A DNA stretch of 64,000 nt from Rhizoctonia solani (taxonomy: Eukaryota > Basidiomycota > Agaricomycetes > Cantharellales > Ceratobasidiaceae): positions 1,364,001 through 1,428,000 of the forward strand of contig NC_057378.1 in NCBI RefSeq assembly GCF_016906535.1, written 5' to 3'. The translations under genes were made by a program, and so were the position numbers. The notes beneath the pieces were generated by a model. The model saw nothing but the letters and a program-made list of their open reading frames with translations, made no database searches and was not told the DNA's origin. Each line of letters begins with the position of its first letter. Position 1 is the stretch's first letter. Below are positions 20,939 through 34,200 of the stretch, in pieces.

Positions 20939-23900
20939 TTAGTTGCGTTTATAGCACTCGTGCCAATTCTCTCCTAGGCGCAGTCGACTGTAGTCAACTT
21001 GAATCGATCCCTCGGGGCCAATCGTCAATGGGTTGTATGGCCTCGGAAACGAACGCCTGATCTCCGGAGGGACCCAGAAAAGGAGTTGTGATTTCTCGTT
21101 TTTGAACCAGCCATCATCGGTTATTTCCCATATCCCATTCAGGGCATCGTTGTGATTGCGAGAGTGTTCAATATCATGTATGCGGATAGTTTGGTCACGG
21201 GACCCAGTCACGATGCGAGTACCGTCGGGTGAGAAACGAACGGAGCGAACGCTTTGATGATGTGCTTTGAGTGGCCCAAATATGAGGTCGCCACTTTGTG
21301 TGTCCCACACTCGAATAGTACGGTCGTCCGAGCTGGAAACGATTCGCCGGCTATCAGAAGAAAACGACACCGCCAACACTCCACCTTCATGGCCCCGTAG
21401 TGGACCACACATCAACTTTTCACCATCCGCACTCCAGATACAGATGGTACGGTCTTTGACCCCAGCGCCAGAAGCAATGAATCGGCCATCGGGAGAGAAT
21501 GATACGGAGCTGATCCAGTCGCTATGCCTTTTAAATGGCCCATGTAGTAGTTTCCCTGTGGCCGAGTCCGATATGCAAATGGTACCGTCGGAAGCCCCGG
21601 AAACCAGGCGGGCACCATCGGGCGAGAATCCTACTGAGTGTACGCTACTGTTATGCTGCCTAAATGGCCCCACAAGCGGAACGCCTCGCATCGTATCCCA
21701 CACGCATATAGTCCTATCGTCTGAGCATGAGACAAAAGAGGCGCCATCGGGCGAAAACTCCACACATTTTACCCAATCTTTGTGCTCCCGAAACGGGCCA
21801 AGCAGGAGTCTACCGTCTGCCGAGTTCCACATACAAATAGTTCGATCAAATGCGCCAGATACTATTCGAGTGCCGTCCGGAGATAGAGCGGCTGATATCA
21901 CCCCGGCGGTATGCCCCCTGAATGGCCCAACCGCCAAATTGCCTTCGCGAGAGTCCCACACGCATATAGTATGGTCCTCAGAACCAGAGATAATATGCGT
22001 ACCATCTAGCGAAAACTGGACTGATTCCACACTGCTGGTATGGCCACGAGGGATTCCGTCCAGAATGGCTCTGGAGGTAGCATCCCAGAGACAAATTGTG
22101 CCGTCGGAAGAACCGGAATAAAACCAGGTGCCATAAGGAGAAAAGCCTACAGACCGGAAGCCTATATCGCGTCTTTCAAATGGACCGGAAATCAAAACGC
22201 CATTAATGGCATCCCACGTCCGGATGGTGCCGTCATATGAACCAGAGACAATATATTCGCTACCCGGGGAGAACCCTACGCATACAACGCCTTCTTCATG
22301 TCCCTCGAGCTTTGACCGTACAGAGATGGATTTCTCGTCGCTTACATCCCACACCACTACGAGATTGTCGTCCGCCCCTGAAACTATGCTGGCGCCGTCG
22401 GGAGAAAACTGGACAGACCACACGGTGCCACTGTGCCCCACTAGAGGAATCCCTATTGGTGTTCCATCAATCGAGTTCCAGATACGGATGCTGTAGTCGG
22501 CCGAACCGGAAACGATAATTTTACCATCGGGTGACACTGAAATAGAATGGACACTGCCGGTATGCCCTTCGAGAGGCCCAGTAGTGAGGACACCAGTAAA
22601 TGCATTCCGAATTCGTATAGTATGATCCCTAGATCCAGAGAAAATACGCATATTGTCGTGGGAAAATGTCACCGCTAATACGCTGTCAAAGTGGCCATTA
22701 AATGGTCCGGATACTGGCGAACCGGTTGTTGTATTCCAGGTAGATACGGTGCCATCTTCATATCCGGCCGCGATTAGCTGACCATCAGGCGAAACTCCTA
22801 TCGCGAGGACGCTGTGACCACGAGGCTCAGTTGGTCCAACAAGGAGTGTCCCATTGGCTGTATCCCAGACACTTATAGTACCCTCAGACGAGCCAGAAGC
22901 AATGCGAGTGCCGTCTGGAAAGAGTGCGAAGCAATTGAGGCCATGCTCGGTACTCCATATGGCCAGAGGCGCTGTATCACGTCGCATCATGGCGGTTCCG
23001 CTCACGTTCATGCGTTCTTGTATCATGCCCTCGTAATTATTGAATACGGAGCTGGATCTTGGACAGAACTGAAATGCGGATATATATAGGTGTGGGGTCG
23101 ACTGCACAATTGGGGTAGCAACGATTCGGGTGAGGAAGGTGTGAGCATCGGCGATACTTCTTCGAAAACTTCTGTACTCGTTACAAGTCTGACGAGATGC
23201 ATCACACACCATGCATCTTCAATACTCTAGATTTACGCACCATGATCCGCTTTTGAGCACCCACTAGTACCAAAAGGCCCGCTTTTAGGCAGTTCTTCAG
23301 ATTCATAGCTTCCATCCAGAAAAGAAGCCGGTGCGTCAGGAATTCGCTCAGTTTCTGCCCTATTTTCCCGGATTCGGAAGCAAGAACAAAATGATCTCCC
23401 CAATAACGGCAAGCATAAAATAAAGGTGAAGATATCCGGGCAGTCGCGTGCATTTCAAGGTTCGGAACAGCAGAATCAGGGACAAAGGACGAAGCTAGGC
23501 CACAAATGTTAAAACTTAAGTTAGCGCTCATTATATCAAAGCACCGAGAAGCAAGGACCAGATGGTGAGCCTCTTTATCACAAAAGAATTCGTTCGCCCG
23601 CTCCCGATTAAGTATATAATCGGGAAAGGAAGCATGCAACGCCGACACTAGTCCAGTAGCTTCTGACATATGCAATACGGACCGAAGTGGTTTGAGCGCG
23701 GTTGAAATGTGCTTTGTTTCGCCCTTGTCGACTAGCATGGTGACTGTGTTTATATCCATTGGCTCTCTTGAGCAAACGACAGTCCATAAAACAAGTTGGA
23801 TGCGTAGAGCTTCCTCCTTTTCGAGCTTTTCGTTCTTGAGTGCTGTGACGAGTATTGCCCTGTATAAATTGTCGAGGTCTGCGAGCCTCTTAGTGGACGC

Positions 23901-25736
23901 AAGCTGGGTGTTGAGAACATTTTCAAGTCGGTCTTCCGAGTCTACAAACACATCATCGGGTTGAATATATCGGACCGCAGTGGCTGCATATATGAACAGG
24001 TTACCGGCAAGATTACTCAGTTGGAGGATCTGAGATTCCTTAGGCGCCATATCTGAAAGCTCCTCCTTCAAGTATAATTCAATATCTGCTCGAACTATAG
24101 AGTGTTCAATCTCGTGCAAATGCATCATGCCTTGCGAATGGCTGTTTTGGGATATTTTGTCGTAGATCCTTGGATCAGGCCGGCTCGTGACAAGGAACTT
24201 GATAGGAAGGCCAGATGTACACTTCAGTAGTGCTTCCAAGACGAGTTTCACAGCACTTGGGCTCTCGCATTCATCGAGTGCGTCGATCACAATTATGGCA
24301 TTGCCTATTAGCTGATTCCTCGATTCCATCAACGGATTTCTCAGAAGCTTTTCGAACTGCGAGGTGATGTTTCGGGAACCAACGTCGGGATCTTCGTCAA
24401 GGACTTGAAACAATGCTGCACGGAACGGAGTCGAGTACTGAGCCAATTGGTACGAGATGGTTGGTACGATCCGATTAGCGTCTCGACACTCGGGGGATGC
24501 TCTAGAGCAAAAGAAGCTACCTCCTAGCTGACCGCGGGCCTCGAGCGCTTGAGCCAGGCTACACGCAATCGTCGTTTTACCGGTACCAGCCATACCATTC
24601 ATCCAATATATTCGCTTGGCATCCGTATCGTCAGACCAATGATTCAAGTCATGCAAAATCATTTCTCTCGTGTTCTTTGTGCAAGTACGACGGTTGACTT
24701 CTGTGCCATGGGTCGAGTCATAGGCAGCCAGTTTAGCTGGAGTCAAATTCTCAAGCCGAGTGACCTGAAAACCGGGAATGAAAAATATAAACTTCAAAGG
24801 GAAGGAGATTTAGTCTCACCACGAGATGTTCATGCGCAACGCTCCATGCACTCATGCTGACTTCGATCTATGTACTTTAAATATGCATCCAAGCTTCATA
24901 TAACCACCACTCACCTGTAGTCGACGAAATAAATTCTCTATTCGCCTGTAATCCCTCAACAATAGGTCTTCGTTATGCTTAGCTGCAACAATCTGTTTTC
25001 CTTTACTTTGCTCTTGAGATTCGATGATCGATTTGAGCTCTTTGTCAATGTTTCTTAAGTAGCCGGAATGATCAATTACCCTAATGTAATACAGGGTTGG
25101 AGTACCTACTTAGATATACCATTAATTGCGCCAACCATATGTGCCGACTGTGGATCTTGAAGATGTTGTGTCAGAAACATTACAATTTGCCGAAGTTCCA
25201 ATGCTAGATCATCTTGACTTTGTTGATTCTTGAAAGCGGTCTAAAAGCTTAATATCAGTACACCAGCTCATAAGTACTTGGAATCGGAACCAAACCTCAA
25301 AAAGGCCTAGACAGCCAACCAAAGAACCAATTGCCGATTGGAGTGGGGGAAATGTCTCAATGGCACTATGCAATACTCGGAGAGTAGACCGCAGGCCCTC
25401 CCATCCCGTGCTTGTGGTTTCCGTTCCACCAGGTAACGACTCGGATAGGGATATCTGAGGTTTAGTTTGGAGAGATGGGTCTACACTGAGTGCTGGTTCG
25501 GATCGATGGACTTTGGACGGGATTGAAGACGCGTCATGGCTGGAGAATGTAGACATCCGGTAAGGAGAGGCGGGAGGGATCGCTGCTGAGTCTGATTCGA
25601 GTTCGTTCATAGGTAGTGTAGATGTAGATTGAGACAAGGACCTGAGCTTGCTTTTTGCTTTTCGGCCCAAAGTCTTGACATAATTGCGAGCTCGAGAAAA
25701 CCCTTTTGAATCTGAAGACCCAGAGTTTGAGTCCAT
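20939..25736 (-). CDS. NLR-like STAND protein: NACHT domain with 14 WD40 repeats
   Basis: HET-E/NWD-type receptor architecture. Start at 25736 (MDSNSGSSDSKGF) with a basic, Ser-rich leader and then a helical N-terminal domain (LRSTLRVLHSAIETFPPLQS ... LALELRQIVMFLTQHL ... SIIESQEQSKGKQI) without a known effector motif. NACHT: NHWSDDTDAKRIYWMNGMAG into Walker A GMAGTGKTTIA, Walker B AIIVIDALDEC, LVTSRPDPRI. A long linker follows, then an intron at 23189-23240 that must be removed to join the NACHT and WD halves (KRIM to TCNEYRSFRRSIADA). Fourteen WD40 repeats (about 21180-22970 as coding positions) of the form GH..V..V.FSPDG..IVSGS.D.TI.IWD make two seven-blade propellers, followed by a capping tail (GWFKNEKSQLLFWVPPEIRR) typical of this family. 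Units differ enough to exclude very recent amplification. The N-terminal introns (24.8-25.3 kb) are approximate. Confidence 0.9.
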
Positions 25737-26941
25737 TTCAATCTGAGGTGGACAGGGCGGCCACAGTCCTGTTTGAAATGATAGGGTGGTGGGTCTTTCT
25801 GTATGTATAAGTCACACGTGTTAGGATAATCTACCATAATCGTACGCGTCCAATCGCTGTACATTTCAAATGTACTAACTGCCATACGTATAGAGCTGCA
25901 TACATGCACGGTATGTCCTTTGGCGGAGAATGGAGTAACTTGACCCAAGATCTTCATAGAAATAATGCCTTCGATTCAAGAATTTATATTACTAGCTTGT
26001 CGGTGCCGATTGCTAGAGGCTTCCTCAATAATCTATGATCTGTCAAACTTGAAGCTTAAACATGAGGTTAGATTGCCCACACTTTGGAGGGTCTGATTCA
26101 ATATCATTCTGCAGTGCCTTATTTTGTCCGATTTTTAGTACTCTATTGTCCCAAATCCCTAAGCGAATGCCAACCATCTATAGTTGATGTGAGGTCAGGT
26201 TGATACCTGGCATTTGTCGTCCATATCATCAATTCCCTTGTACTGTGAAACCAGTATTGTTATTAATATATATTAGTGCTCATGATATGAAGTACTGTCT
26301 CTCTCTGGGTCCCAGGATGACGCACCACGTAAGGATAGGCTTGATCTTTCACAGGTCACATGTTCCAACTTGAGTGCGGTGAGTCTTAGACTGGCACCAT
26401 ACGGAGCATCACTACACATCTGGTAAACTGTGGGTCAAGATGGCCAAGTTACAAACAGATGAGGCGATGTATATCAAACGAGATCGCGGGTAACGGCTGT
26501 AACCACTTGGCCATCTTGACACGTTGGAGATATTCCACTGTGCACAACACAACTCAAGCGTCACATAGAACAACGAAGCTGGGATATAACTTCTTCACCT
26601 GTGTTTTCCGGGCTCAGTTGTCGGTCTCTAGTAGCTAGAAAAGCGCAGGATTTTCTATTTCTCACAGTGGAATTTAGCTATGGTGAAAGAAGAAAATATA
26701 TATGACACCTATCCTCCCAGTCAGGAAGCTCCATCGTGGTCAGCAAACCCATCCTATAATTGGAAAAACATGTCGTATTTGTGAGAATGATAAAAGTGTA
26801 TTGATATGTGCACTATTGTTACAGCATGCGGTTGGATAATAGAGTATTTCTACATGAATAAGTAAGTACTTAGAAATACCAGGGTCGGAAATAGGATCTA
26901 ATTTTTAAGGAATGCAGTGAGCGAATACCAGCAACCTCAAG
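25737..26941. other. Intergenic, 1.2 kb, between NLR and protease
   Basis: NLR promoter on one side, protease 3' flank on the other. AT-rich around 26650-26900. Contains the short hairpin listed separately; no gene seen. Confidence 0.5.
26434..26520. repeat. Perfect 16 bp inverted repeat, 87 bp hairpin unit
   Basis: Arms GTCAAGATGGCCAAGT (26434-26449) and its exact reverse complement (26505-26520) enclose 55 bp. Could be a tiny fold-back element or a structured regulatory site; no flanking duplication was seen. Confidence 0.75.
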
Positions 26942-28591
26942 CTAGCTTATTCTGACCTGTCTTGATATAATTTCATCTTTACGCGCGGAAGAAGTAGCAG
27001 AAATCGCAGTTCCGGCTTCAAACTTTCGTTCGGTACCCTTCGGAAAAGCCGGAGCGAAACCGACTCGACTATTGGTCGTATCATAAACCGAGTACTGGGC
27101 ATCCTGGGATTAAATTCTCGTATTCATCTAGGTAAACTTACTTACGAAGTGTTCCAAGAATTTCTGGCCAATAATAAAATTTACCGTACCACTTGCACCT
27201 CCATCTCCGAACCAAGCATAGAAAAAAGTCTGGTTCAGGCCGAAAAGTGGATACTGCTCTTGGGAGACAAGATATTGGTCCGGCGAGAGGGTCAGTGAGG
27301 TACCGGAGATAATAAAGGTGATATTGGAAGAAGGCTTTGTTTGAAAAGCGGGGAGGTTCGTGTCTGGATCTATCCGGCCATCAGATACAGCTAGGAACGC
27401 ATTCATAGTCGCGGTCGGAATATAGGTCAATGTCGTACCCTTTATTTGAGGCGTAAGCGGTGAGTTAGATAGTGGGGACTCGGTACCTACGGTATCTATA
27501 ATAGCTGGAGCCGCGTTAGTCAGGATTGTTTTATTGTTGTCCCCATCGTATGTTATAGTATCGATGTCAATACCCCAGTACAAGGAATAAGGATAATTTG
27601 AAGTGACATTCGTAAAAGTGATGTTGCCGGTATATCGCGATGGGTCGGGCCCACCCAAAGAAAGTTCCCCGTTCAATTCCGTCACGTTCTATAGAGGTTA
27701 GTCCGAAGGCTGTATTAGACAAGAGGTTCGTGGTCTTACCGATCCTACCAAAGGTTGGAAGTAGACACCAAGTACGTTTTGTTCAATGGACCCCTGGCTC
27801 TTCAGGGTTTGCATGACTGTAGGAATAAGCGCGTTCGTCCCAGCAAGGGTGCCGGCCGTCAATGTTGCTGGACCCAGCCCAAGAATCCCTGGGACAAACA
27901 GTTAGCGAGCGAATGGAAATCGATAGTACGCCTTACCGTCATAGCCCTCAAAGCCTTGAGCTTGAGTTGCAACAGAGATTGACTGATCACTAGCAGTAAG
28001 ATTACCCAGAACGATCTTAATGGATCAAATTATTCTCAGTCCACAAAAAGGAGAGAACACGGTATACTCACGGTATCGTTGTACTGGACCCCAGAGAACG
28101 TGCCGCTCCCATATGTTACAGAAACTGCTCTTCCATCTCGTATCGACGTAGAGCTTGGATGATAGGGTTTGCCTGCCTTATGGGGATAGAAAGGTCGTTT
28201 TAGGTCGTTTTCAGAGACGTGAGGTAAATGGTCTAACTTACCCCAATCCAAGTATTTCCCGACCCGGTATCAACGATGAGGTTGTATGATTGGTTCCCTA
28301 TCAACCTGATACAGGCAGCTCAGTCGAGTAAAAGGTGGTTAAATCAAGAAAGACTCACACTTGGACGGTATAGGCCACGTCCTGGTTAACCGCTGGGACT
28401 ACACCAAACAGCGCGGTAGTATTTTGGAACGTATTGAGCCTGGCCCGATCCTTTCCTGTAATGTTTCTCATGCTGGTTATGCCACCCATACCACGATTCA
28501 TGGTCAGCGACCGGGTCGCAAAGGCGACATCTGTCAGTGCCAACCCCACGATCAATAACAAGCTCGGTGTCATACGAATGAAGGTTGTCAT
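26942..28591 (-). CDS. Secreted pepsin-like aspartic protease (A1 family)
   Basis: Extracellular acid endopeptidase. Start at 28591 gives a signal peptide (FIRMTPSLLLIVGLALTDVA) and a short propeptide. First catalytic motif, after an intron: YNLIVDTGSGNTWIG. Next exons: the flap region VSVTYGSGTFSGVQYNDTV, then QGFEGYDGILGLGPATLTAG. Second motif: IIDT at 27491 joins GTTLTYIPTATMNAF once a 51-nt intron (27440-27490, GTAGGT...ATAAAG) is removed. That intron has no stop in frame, so a naive translation would show 17 extra residues and a broken DTG motif. Then the GLNQTFFYAWFGDGGASG and FIIGQKFLEHF blocks; the final exon has YSVYDTTNSRVGFAPAFPKG, stop at 26942. N-glycosylation sites are frequent. 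A fungal polyporopepsin-like enzyme; the exact substrate is unknown. Confidence 0.9.
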
Positions 28592-29428
28592 GGCTCTGAC
28601 GGAATCGAGTAATACCGCGAGAGAGACGGACTCGCATACCTCATGGTAGGATTCCGCCTTTATGCACCGATACAGATACAAGCGACGGATCGGCTAACGA
28701 TTGCGCCAACCCACTATCAAGAAATTGAGAAACCTTGAGAGAATAGGCGATCCCCGCGAAATTCGAAGACTACATTAGCCCAGACCCACCCAAGTCGTAG
28801 ATCAAGGGAGCTTCCGATTAGCCGCCACTCATAGTCTCGATTAATATTAAATGTCTCGGTAGTGGTTGAAGACGGCAAGCCGACATGACTTGAGGCCGGT
28901 TCGCGGGTTTCGGAACCAGCCCCGTAAGCACAGCCACAACTAGCTCCATGCCTAAAGTGGGTTAAAGTTATACCGAATATGAGTTGCAATGAAAATCAAT
29001 TGGAGGCAAATTACCCAGACCCCGAGCTCTTACAACAATGTGTTAGCGGCAGAGCAGCTGGCGGAAAACGACTAGACCGGACCGCCTAGTGATAAAACCC
29101 CCTGTAGCAAGCGTCAAGTTCCGGCAAAACGAGAGAGGGTAAGTAAAAATGAAGAAAAGCATAGCCAACCTGGCAAGGGGTACTTGATACCACCTCTCTG
29201 ATGGCAACGTCACTCTGAAAACTTGCGCAAAATTATATAAGGGAGAACTATGTTTTGATTATGCTGGTGTTCTCTCGACGATACATAAAGAAATGAAAAA
29301 GCAGTACTAGCTGGATGCACATGTGAGCCTTATTACTCCACAGGAGCAGAGGGCCAAAGCATACAAGAAGATAACAGCATGAAGAAAATGAGAGCGTCTA
29401 CACGAAATAAATACCGGGGCCACCTAGT
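28592..29428. other. Intergenic, 0.8 kb
   Basis: Upstream of the protease and downstream of AA9 copy 1. No feature recognised beyond presumed promoter and 3' UTR sequence. Confidence 0.45.
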
Positions 29429-30598
29429 TTAGAGGCACTGAGAGTACCACTCGTTGTTGACCTTGCAAGTAGAGCCAGAGGCGCACTGAGTGGCACCAGT
29501 GTAGCCTTGGCCACCGCACTGGCCATACTTGGCAACTGTGCCAGCAGATCCGCCAGGAGCAGCAGTGGTAGTAGGTTTAAGGGTAACAGTGGTCATCTTG
29601 GTGGGGCTAGTGGCAGCAGTGGTGGGCTGGGCGACAGTGGTAGGCTTGGGAGACGCGACGCTAGTCTGGGGAGTGGTAGGCTTGCTGCCGGCAGCCGGAA
29701 CAGGGCCGATTCCGAGCTGGCCAGCGACGGCGATCGACGAGACAGCACCGCCGGGAGCGACATAAGACTTGGCGTCGGAACCGTACAAGTTGAAGACGAG
29801 CCCCTTGTCCGAGTACGTGTACGACTTCTTCAGGTCGATCCCAGCAGGCAGCTTCACAGATCCGCTCGACGTCACCTTGAACTGAATGCACTCCATGTAC
29901 AGCTGCACACCACGTGCAGAGTTCACGTTGAACGCAGTGTCTGCCTCGTGAAGAGTCACAAGCTCAGGACGGAACAGGTACTCTCCAGTCGCCAAGTCGG
30001 GCACGGTAATGGTGATGTGACCCTTGTTAGCGATGAGCTTGTCGGTAGCCTATACACAGGGTCAGCTTTGCTGGATGTAAGACATGTAGACTAACGGACC
30101 CATTGGTTGTTGGGGTAGACCTCCTGGTAGAGCTTGACCCAGACGTTTCCTTGACCGTTGGACGAGGTAGGAGCAACGTAGACCAAGGCAGGTCCCTTGT
30201 GGCTAGCATCAATGATGTCGTCACCTCGGTTGTCGTGAGACCCTTTGAGATGGAGGTTAGGTGGACATTGACTATATGCGAAGAATAATTGGACTAACAT
30301 TCAAAGGTAATCTGGTCACCTCCCTTGACCTCGAGAGTCTTGGGAACAGGAGAGTTGTTCACATTGCAGATGATGTCATTGGAGGACAAGTCCTTGACCG
30401 GGTTGTTGTTGGGGGGTGCACGGATGTAGGAGCCTTCACCGTTGCCTTGGTCAACGCCTGGGATGGGAATCAGCACTCTGCGCATATATGATATGCAAAG
30501 CTCAGGAACCTACCGTTAATGAAGACAGCGCGGACTTTAGCGTGAGCCATGGCGGCACCAGCGGAAGCGAGGACAGCAGCGATAGTAGCGAACTTCAT
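29429..30598 (-). CDS. AA9 lytic polysaccharide monooxygenase with CBM1, copy 1
   Basis: Copper enzyme that oxidatively cleaves cellulose outside the cell. Start at 30598: [18 protein letters not shown] is a signal peptide whose cleavage exposes His1 ([11 protein letters not shown]). Four exons: [17 protein letters not shown]; the second copper His in [12 protein letters not shown] (W formed across an intron); [20 protein letters not shown]; and [18 protein letters not shown] ... [12 protein letters not shown] with the conserved end. A Thr/Pro/Ser linker (about 60 residues) leads to a C-terminal CBM1 with the full cysteine pattern ([20 protein letters not shown] ... YSQCL). It is paired with an inverted paralogue at 40195-41507, with the SulP gene between them. 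The catalytic domain is almost identical to the paralogue from the second His onward; the linkers differ. Confidence 0.95.
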
Positions 30599-31210
30599 GT
30601 TGATTTCTAGTGATAACTTGGACTGGCCAAACGAGATGTGTGCGCGGCAAACGATGCGAATGAAAGTGACAGAGTAGAGAATGTGAGTGCGAACGAACCC
30701 AGACAGAGGAAGAGAGAAAATGTGTTTGTTGCTCTTCAGCTTCCAGTTGCCTCTTTTTTATACTGCTCTGCCAGATCAGTTATTCCATGGGTTTCCATGA
30801 GCAGGATTTGCGTCTTGAGAATGATGCTTAGTGACTAGACCGTTCCATGGCTTGGCGAGGATCGTTGCTAACACAATGACTACAGGGGCATTCCCGTTGC
30901 TAATTTCGTGCGCGACCACGCGTAATTCATTCCCGAAATGGCCCCCGAAATGAGGGTGCCTGGAAGGGTTGTTGACACCCGAATGCTAATATCATAAGAA
31001 GCCAAGACAAGGGTTGCCGATGATCTGCCGATCGTGCTAGGACCGGACATCACTTTGTGCACACACAGCACAAGTCACTGAAACATCAAACGTTGTTTTA
31101 TGCATTGCGATGAGAACTGTAGAAAAAATAGCCATGCGAACAATCAAGAAAAAAAATATTGAAGTCCTTTTATCCAAACAATACCCTCGTGAAAAAGGGT
31201 TCCACTACTA
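30599..31210. other. Intergenic, AA9 promoter and SulP 3' flank
   Basis: 612 bp; both neighbours are on the minus strand. Holds the AA9 TATA box; nothing else was recognised. Confidence 0.5.
30753..30762 (-). promoter_or_regulatory. TATA box of AA9 copy 1
   Basis: TATAAAAAAG on the minus strand, about 155 bp upstream of the start codon at 30598. Confidence 0.65.
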
Positions 31211-34200
31211 TCAATGCCGGGTGGCCAGCTATGTACCCGGATGAATTAGCTCGAGTTCTAGACTCGGTCAAACCCATGTACTCACTGCTGACAGGAGAAC
31301 ATCGTAATCCGTCTTTGCAGCTTTCAATACCAATCTAACAAATGCCTTGGCCACATCACTCTGCTCCCTCTCCAATCGCTCAAAATCATTTGTGCTTAAT
31401 TTCCATACCACCGACGCACGCTCGGCAACCACTGTTGCGTTACGTGGCGACCCGGACAGCGCTGAAAGTTCACCCGCCAACGTGCCAGCGGTCATCGACT
31501 ACAGAAGCCAAAAAGGTAGTTAGGCCCCAATTTCGTAATGATGAGGGTAGTCAAATTAAAGTATCACGTACCTCTTGAACCGGTGCACTATGGGCCGCGA
31601 AATCGTAATTTGCTTGCAAGACCCCACTCTCGATCACATATAATCCATCTGGTTGGTCCCCTTGTCTCCATAGGACATCTCCAGCTTGGAGTTCCACGCG
31701 TGTAAAGTATGCAGCCAAGTTGTTCATAAGTTCGGCATCGTTTGTGTGAGATGAGAACGTCTTGAGAAGCGAAAAAGTAGGTTCTCGAGGTGCAGTGGGT
31801 TCTTCTTGGGTGGATGACGCTGTCCCGCTTCCGTCGTCTGCTATGGTCAACGTCAGCTAGGGATACCTGCAGCTTTTTTTATGGCAACTCACCACCAGCC
31901 ATCAACCGCTCTCCTGCATTTACTAGATGCGACCGTCTCGGTGAATTGATATACGAGGCTCCTAGCACAAAAGGTAACTTTGCGGCCGATTCACGCTCCA
32001 CAGGACCTATACCCAAATCAACACACGCCTAGTCCTCATCGAAACCTTTGCTTACGAGGGGCAGGCTCCGATTGCGTTTCCTCCTTTCTCCACTTGAGAG
32101 AAGTGAACCATGCCCGGAGATACACGTTTTCAGTCCCTGGAAGGAATAAAAAAAAAGATCGCATCAAAGGTTGTCTTTGGCAACGAAGCGGATCAAGGTT
32201 ACTCACACTCCATAGCTTCATTGAGTGTCCCAAACACTTCAACCCCGGTCCCGCGATCGGCCCACAGATCTACTTGCTGTAGGGCCTTGCCGACAGGCGA
32301 GTTGGCTTGCACGCCGCAAAGAATAAGAGTAACACGTTTGACGGACAAGAGTCTCTGTATGCGCACAAACGCTTCGGCCGAGGACATGTCAAGACCTCCC
32401 ACCAACGCCAGGTCAACGACGAGGAACCTGATCGGACGTTTGTTCCAGTTGGCAATATCGATGAGTTGCCTGTCGCATTAATGTTAATTTAGTTGGTCGC
32501 GATTGTCGAATAAAAACGTTACCGAATGGTGCTTTCGACATATGTTACACTACCGAAGAAGATCATGCCCTGCAACCTAAGGATCGCCGTCTGTATAAGT
32601 CTTAGTAAATATGTCCCTGAGCATGCAAGGTAAAACTAAACAAACCTGGCAGGCAGCTTCTCGGATAAACTGTCGATGAGCACTCGGTCGTCGAACGGTT
32701 GACATGGATGTGTCGCCATAGTACAGTGCGCGAATGCATTGTCTCCGGGAATTTTGTACAACGAAAAAGAAGCCTTGAGGAGCTGGTGAGACTTGGAACG
32801 GAAAGACAGGCTGGGTGGGAGAGGGCTTACAAGCAAGGACGATCCCAAATAAAACCCCAATCACAAAGTCATAGACGGACTAAGATGAGGGATACCATCA
32901 GACAGAGACCTAACGACCGGCCAATTAACTTACCATGCAAAGCATAATAGCAATGATAGTAATGTACTCCGAGGTGCTAACTCGGTGGCGGGTATCCCAA
33001 ACAGATTCCTTCACTAGATCTAACCCCAAAACGAAAATCAGAGCGCCAACGACCATAACGGCTGGTCCAAACGGGGTCAGATTGTTGGTCGCAAAAGCAA
33101 CGAAGACGACTCACGTATATAACTGATCGGTCCTGTTCCAATGAAAAGGAGCAAGACCGAACTGCAAGCGAGCAAAAATCCTGCAACGCGTGTTCCACCT
33201 CCAACGCGGTAGAACCTTTAATGAAATCATCAGCCCACATCAAGTAGTCATGTCGAGATGAGTACTTACAAGAGGGTATTCACATAAACCAAGTAATTTG
33301 GGACCGTGCCCGTAAATCCAGCCAGCAGATTGGAGATACCATGAGCGGTGAGTTCCCGGTTAGTATCAATGCTATCTTCGTTCAGTGATACAGCTACACT
33401 CCCCATCAGTTCGAATTCCCCGAAACCAGTCGAGCACCATGCACTTACCCAAAGCGGGGACGTTTAGCGGTGGATGCAGGATGTTGAAGAACAGAAGCGC
33501 GAGTTGAGTCGGCATACCAGCCCAGATGGCCGACCAGCTCGTTTGGCGGAAATCTTTTCAGCGGTTAATCTGCAGCCTCAAACTTGGTAGATTGCTCGAC
33601 CCACCAAAGTACGTGTAGAAATGCCACCACGGTTCCGTTGAACCGCCTACATCAAACACCCATCCGCCGCTTCTTAACGATTGGATGTCAACACCAACGG
33701 CAGCCACGACGATATAGAAAATAACTCCGATACCAATAAAGTCTATGCATACACCTTGGGTCAATTTCTTTTCAACTTGGGTGAGAGATGACTCACACAT
33801 AGGGAAAATGAGTTGGTGGTGGAAACGATGAGTGATGATTCGTAGTAAGATTGCAAGCCCGAATGCAGGGAGCCACAACGACAAGTTTCGTGCGTTCATA
33901 AAGTACAGTTTGAACGTTTCGAGATTGTATTGGAAGCCACCTTCTTCGTTTATTCCGGCTGCTACTTCAAGTCTATAAAGGTCATGTCAGAATACGAGTT
34001 CCCTTTGGAAGAACGAGATAGGTGCGCACCCAGTTTCGATCAGGAAGATGCCTACTCCACCAATACATCCTACCAAAATATGGCGCGGGAAGAAACCGAT
34101 GATGACACCGAGGCGGAATAGACCAAGTAGCAAGAAGGTAAGACCTATGAAAGAGAGGTAAGCCGGGTGAATTCAAGCGCTTGCGGGGTGACTAACTCAC

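Noticed and set aside
21267..22121. 284-codon open frame on the plus strand over the WD40 repeats
   Set aside because: Shadow of the repeat-coding strand; Pro/Ser-rich peptides without motif.
23189..23240. Separate NACHT and WD40 genes
   Set aside because: A 52-nt GT-AG intron joins the two frames in phase and the joined protein has the normal family layout.
27440..27490. Apparent loss of the second DTG motif in the aspartic protease
   Set aside because: Explained by a stop-free intron; removing it restores the expected motif.
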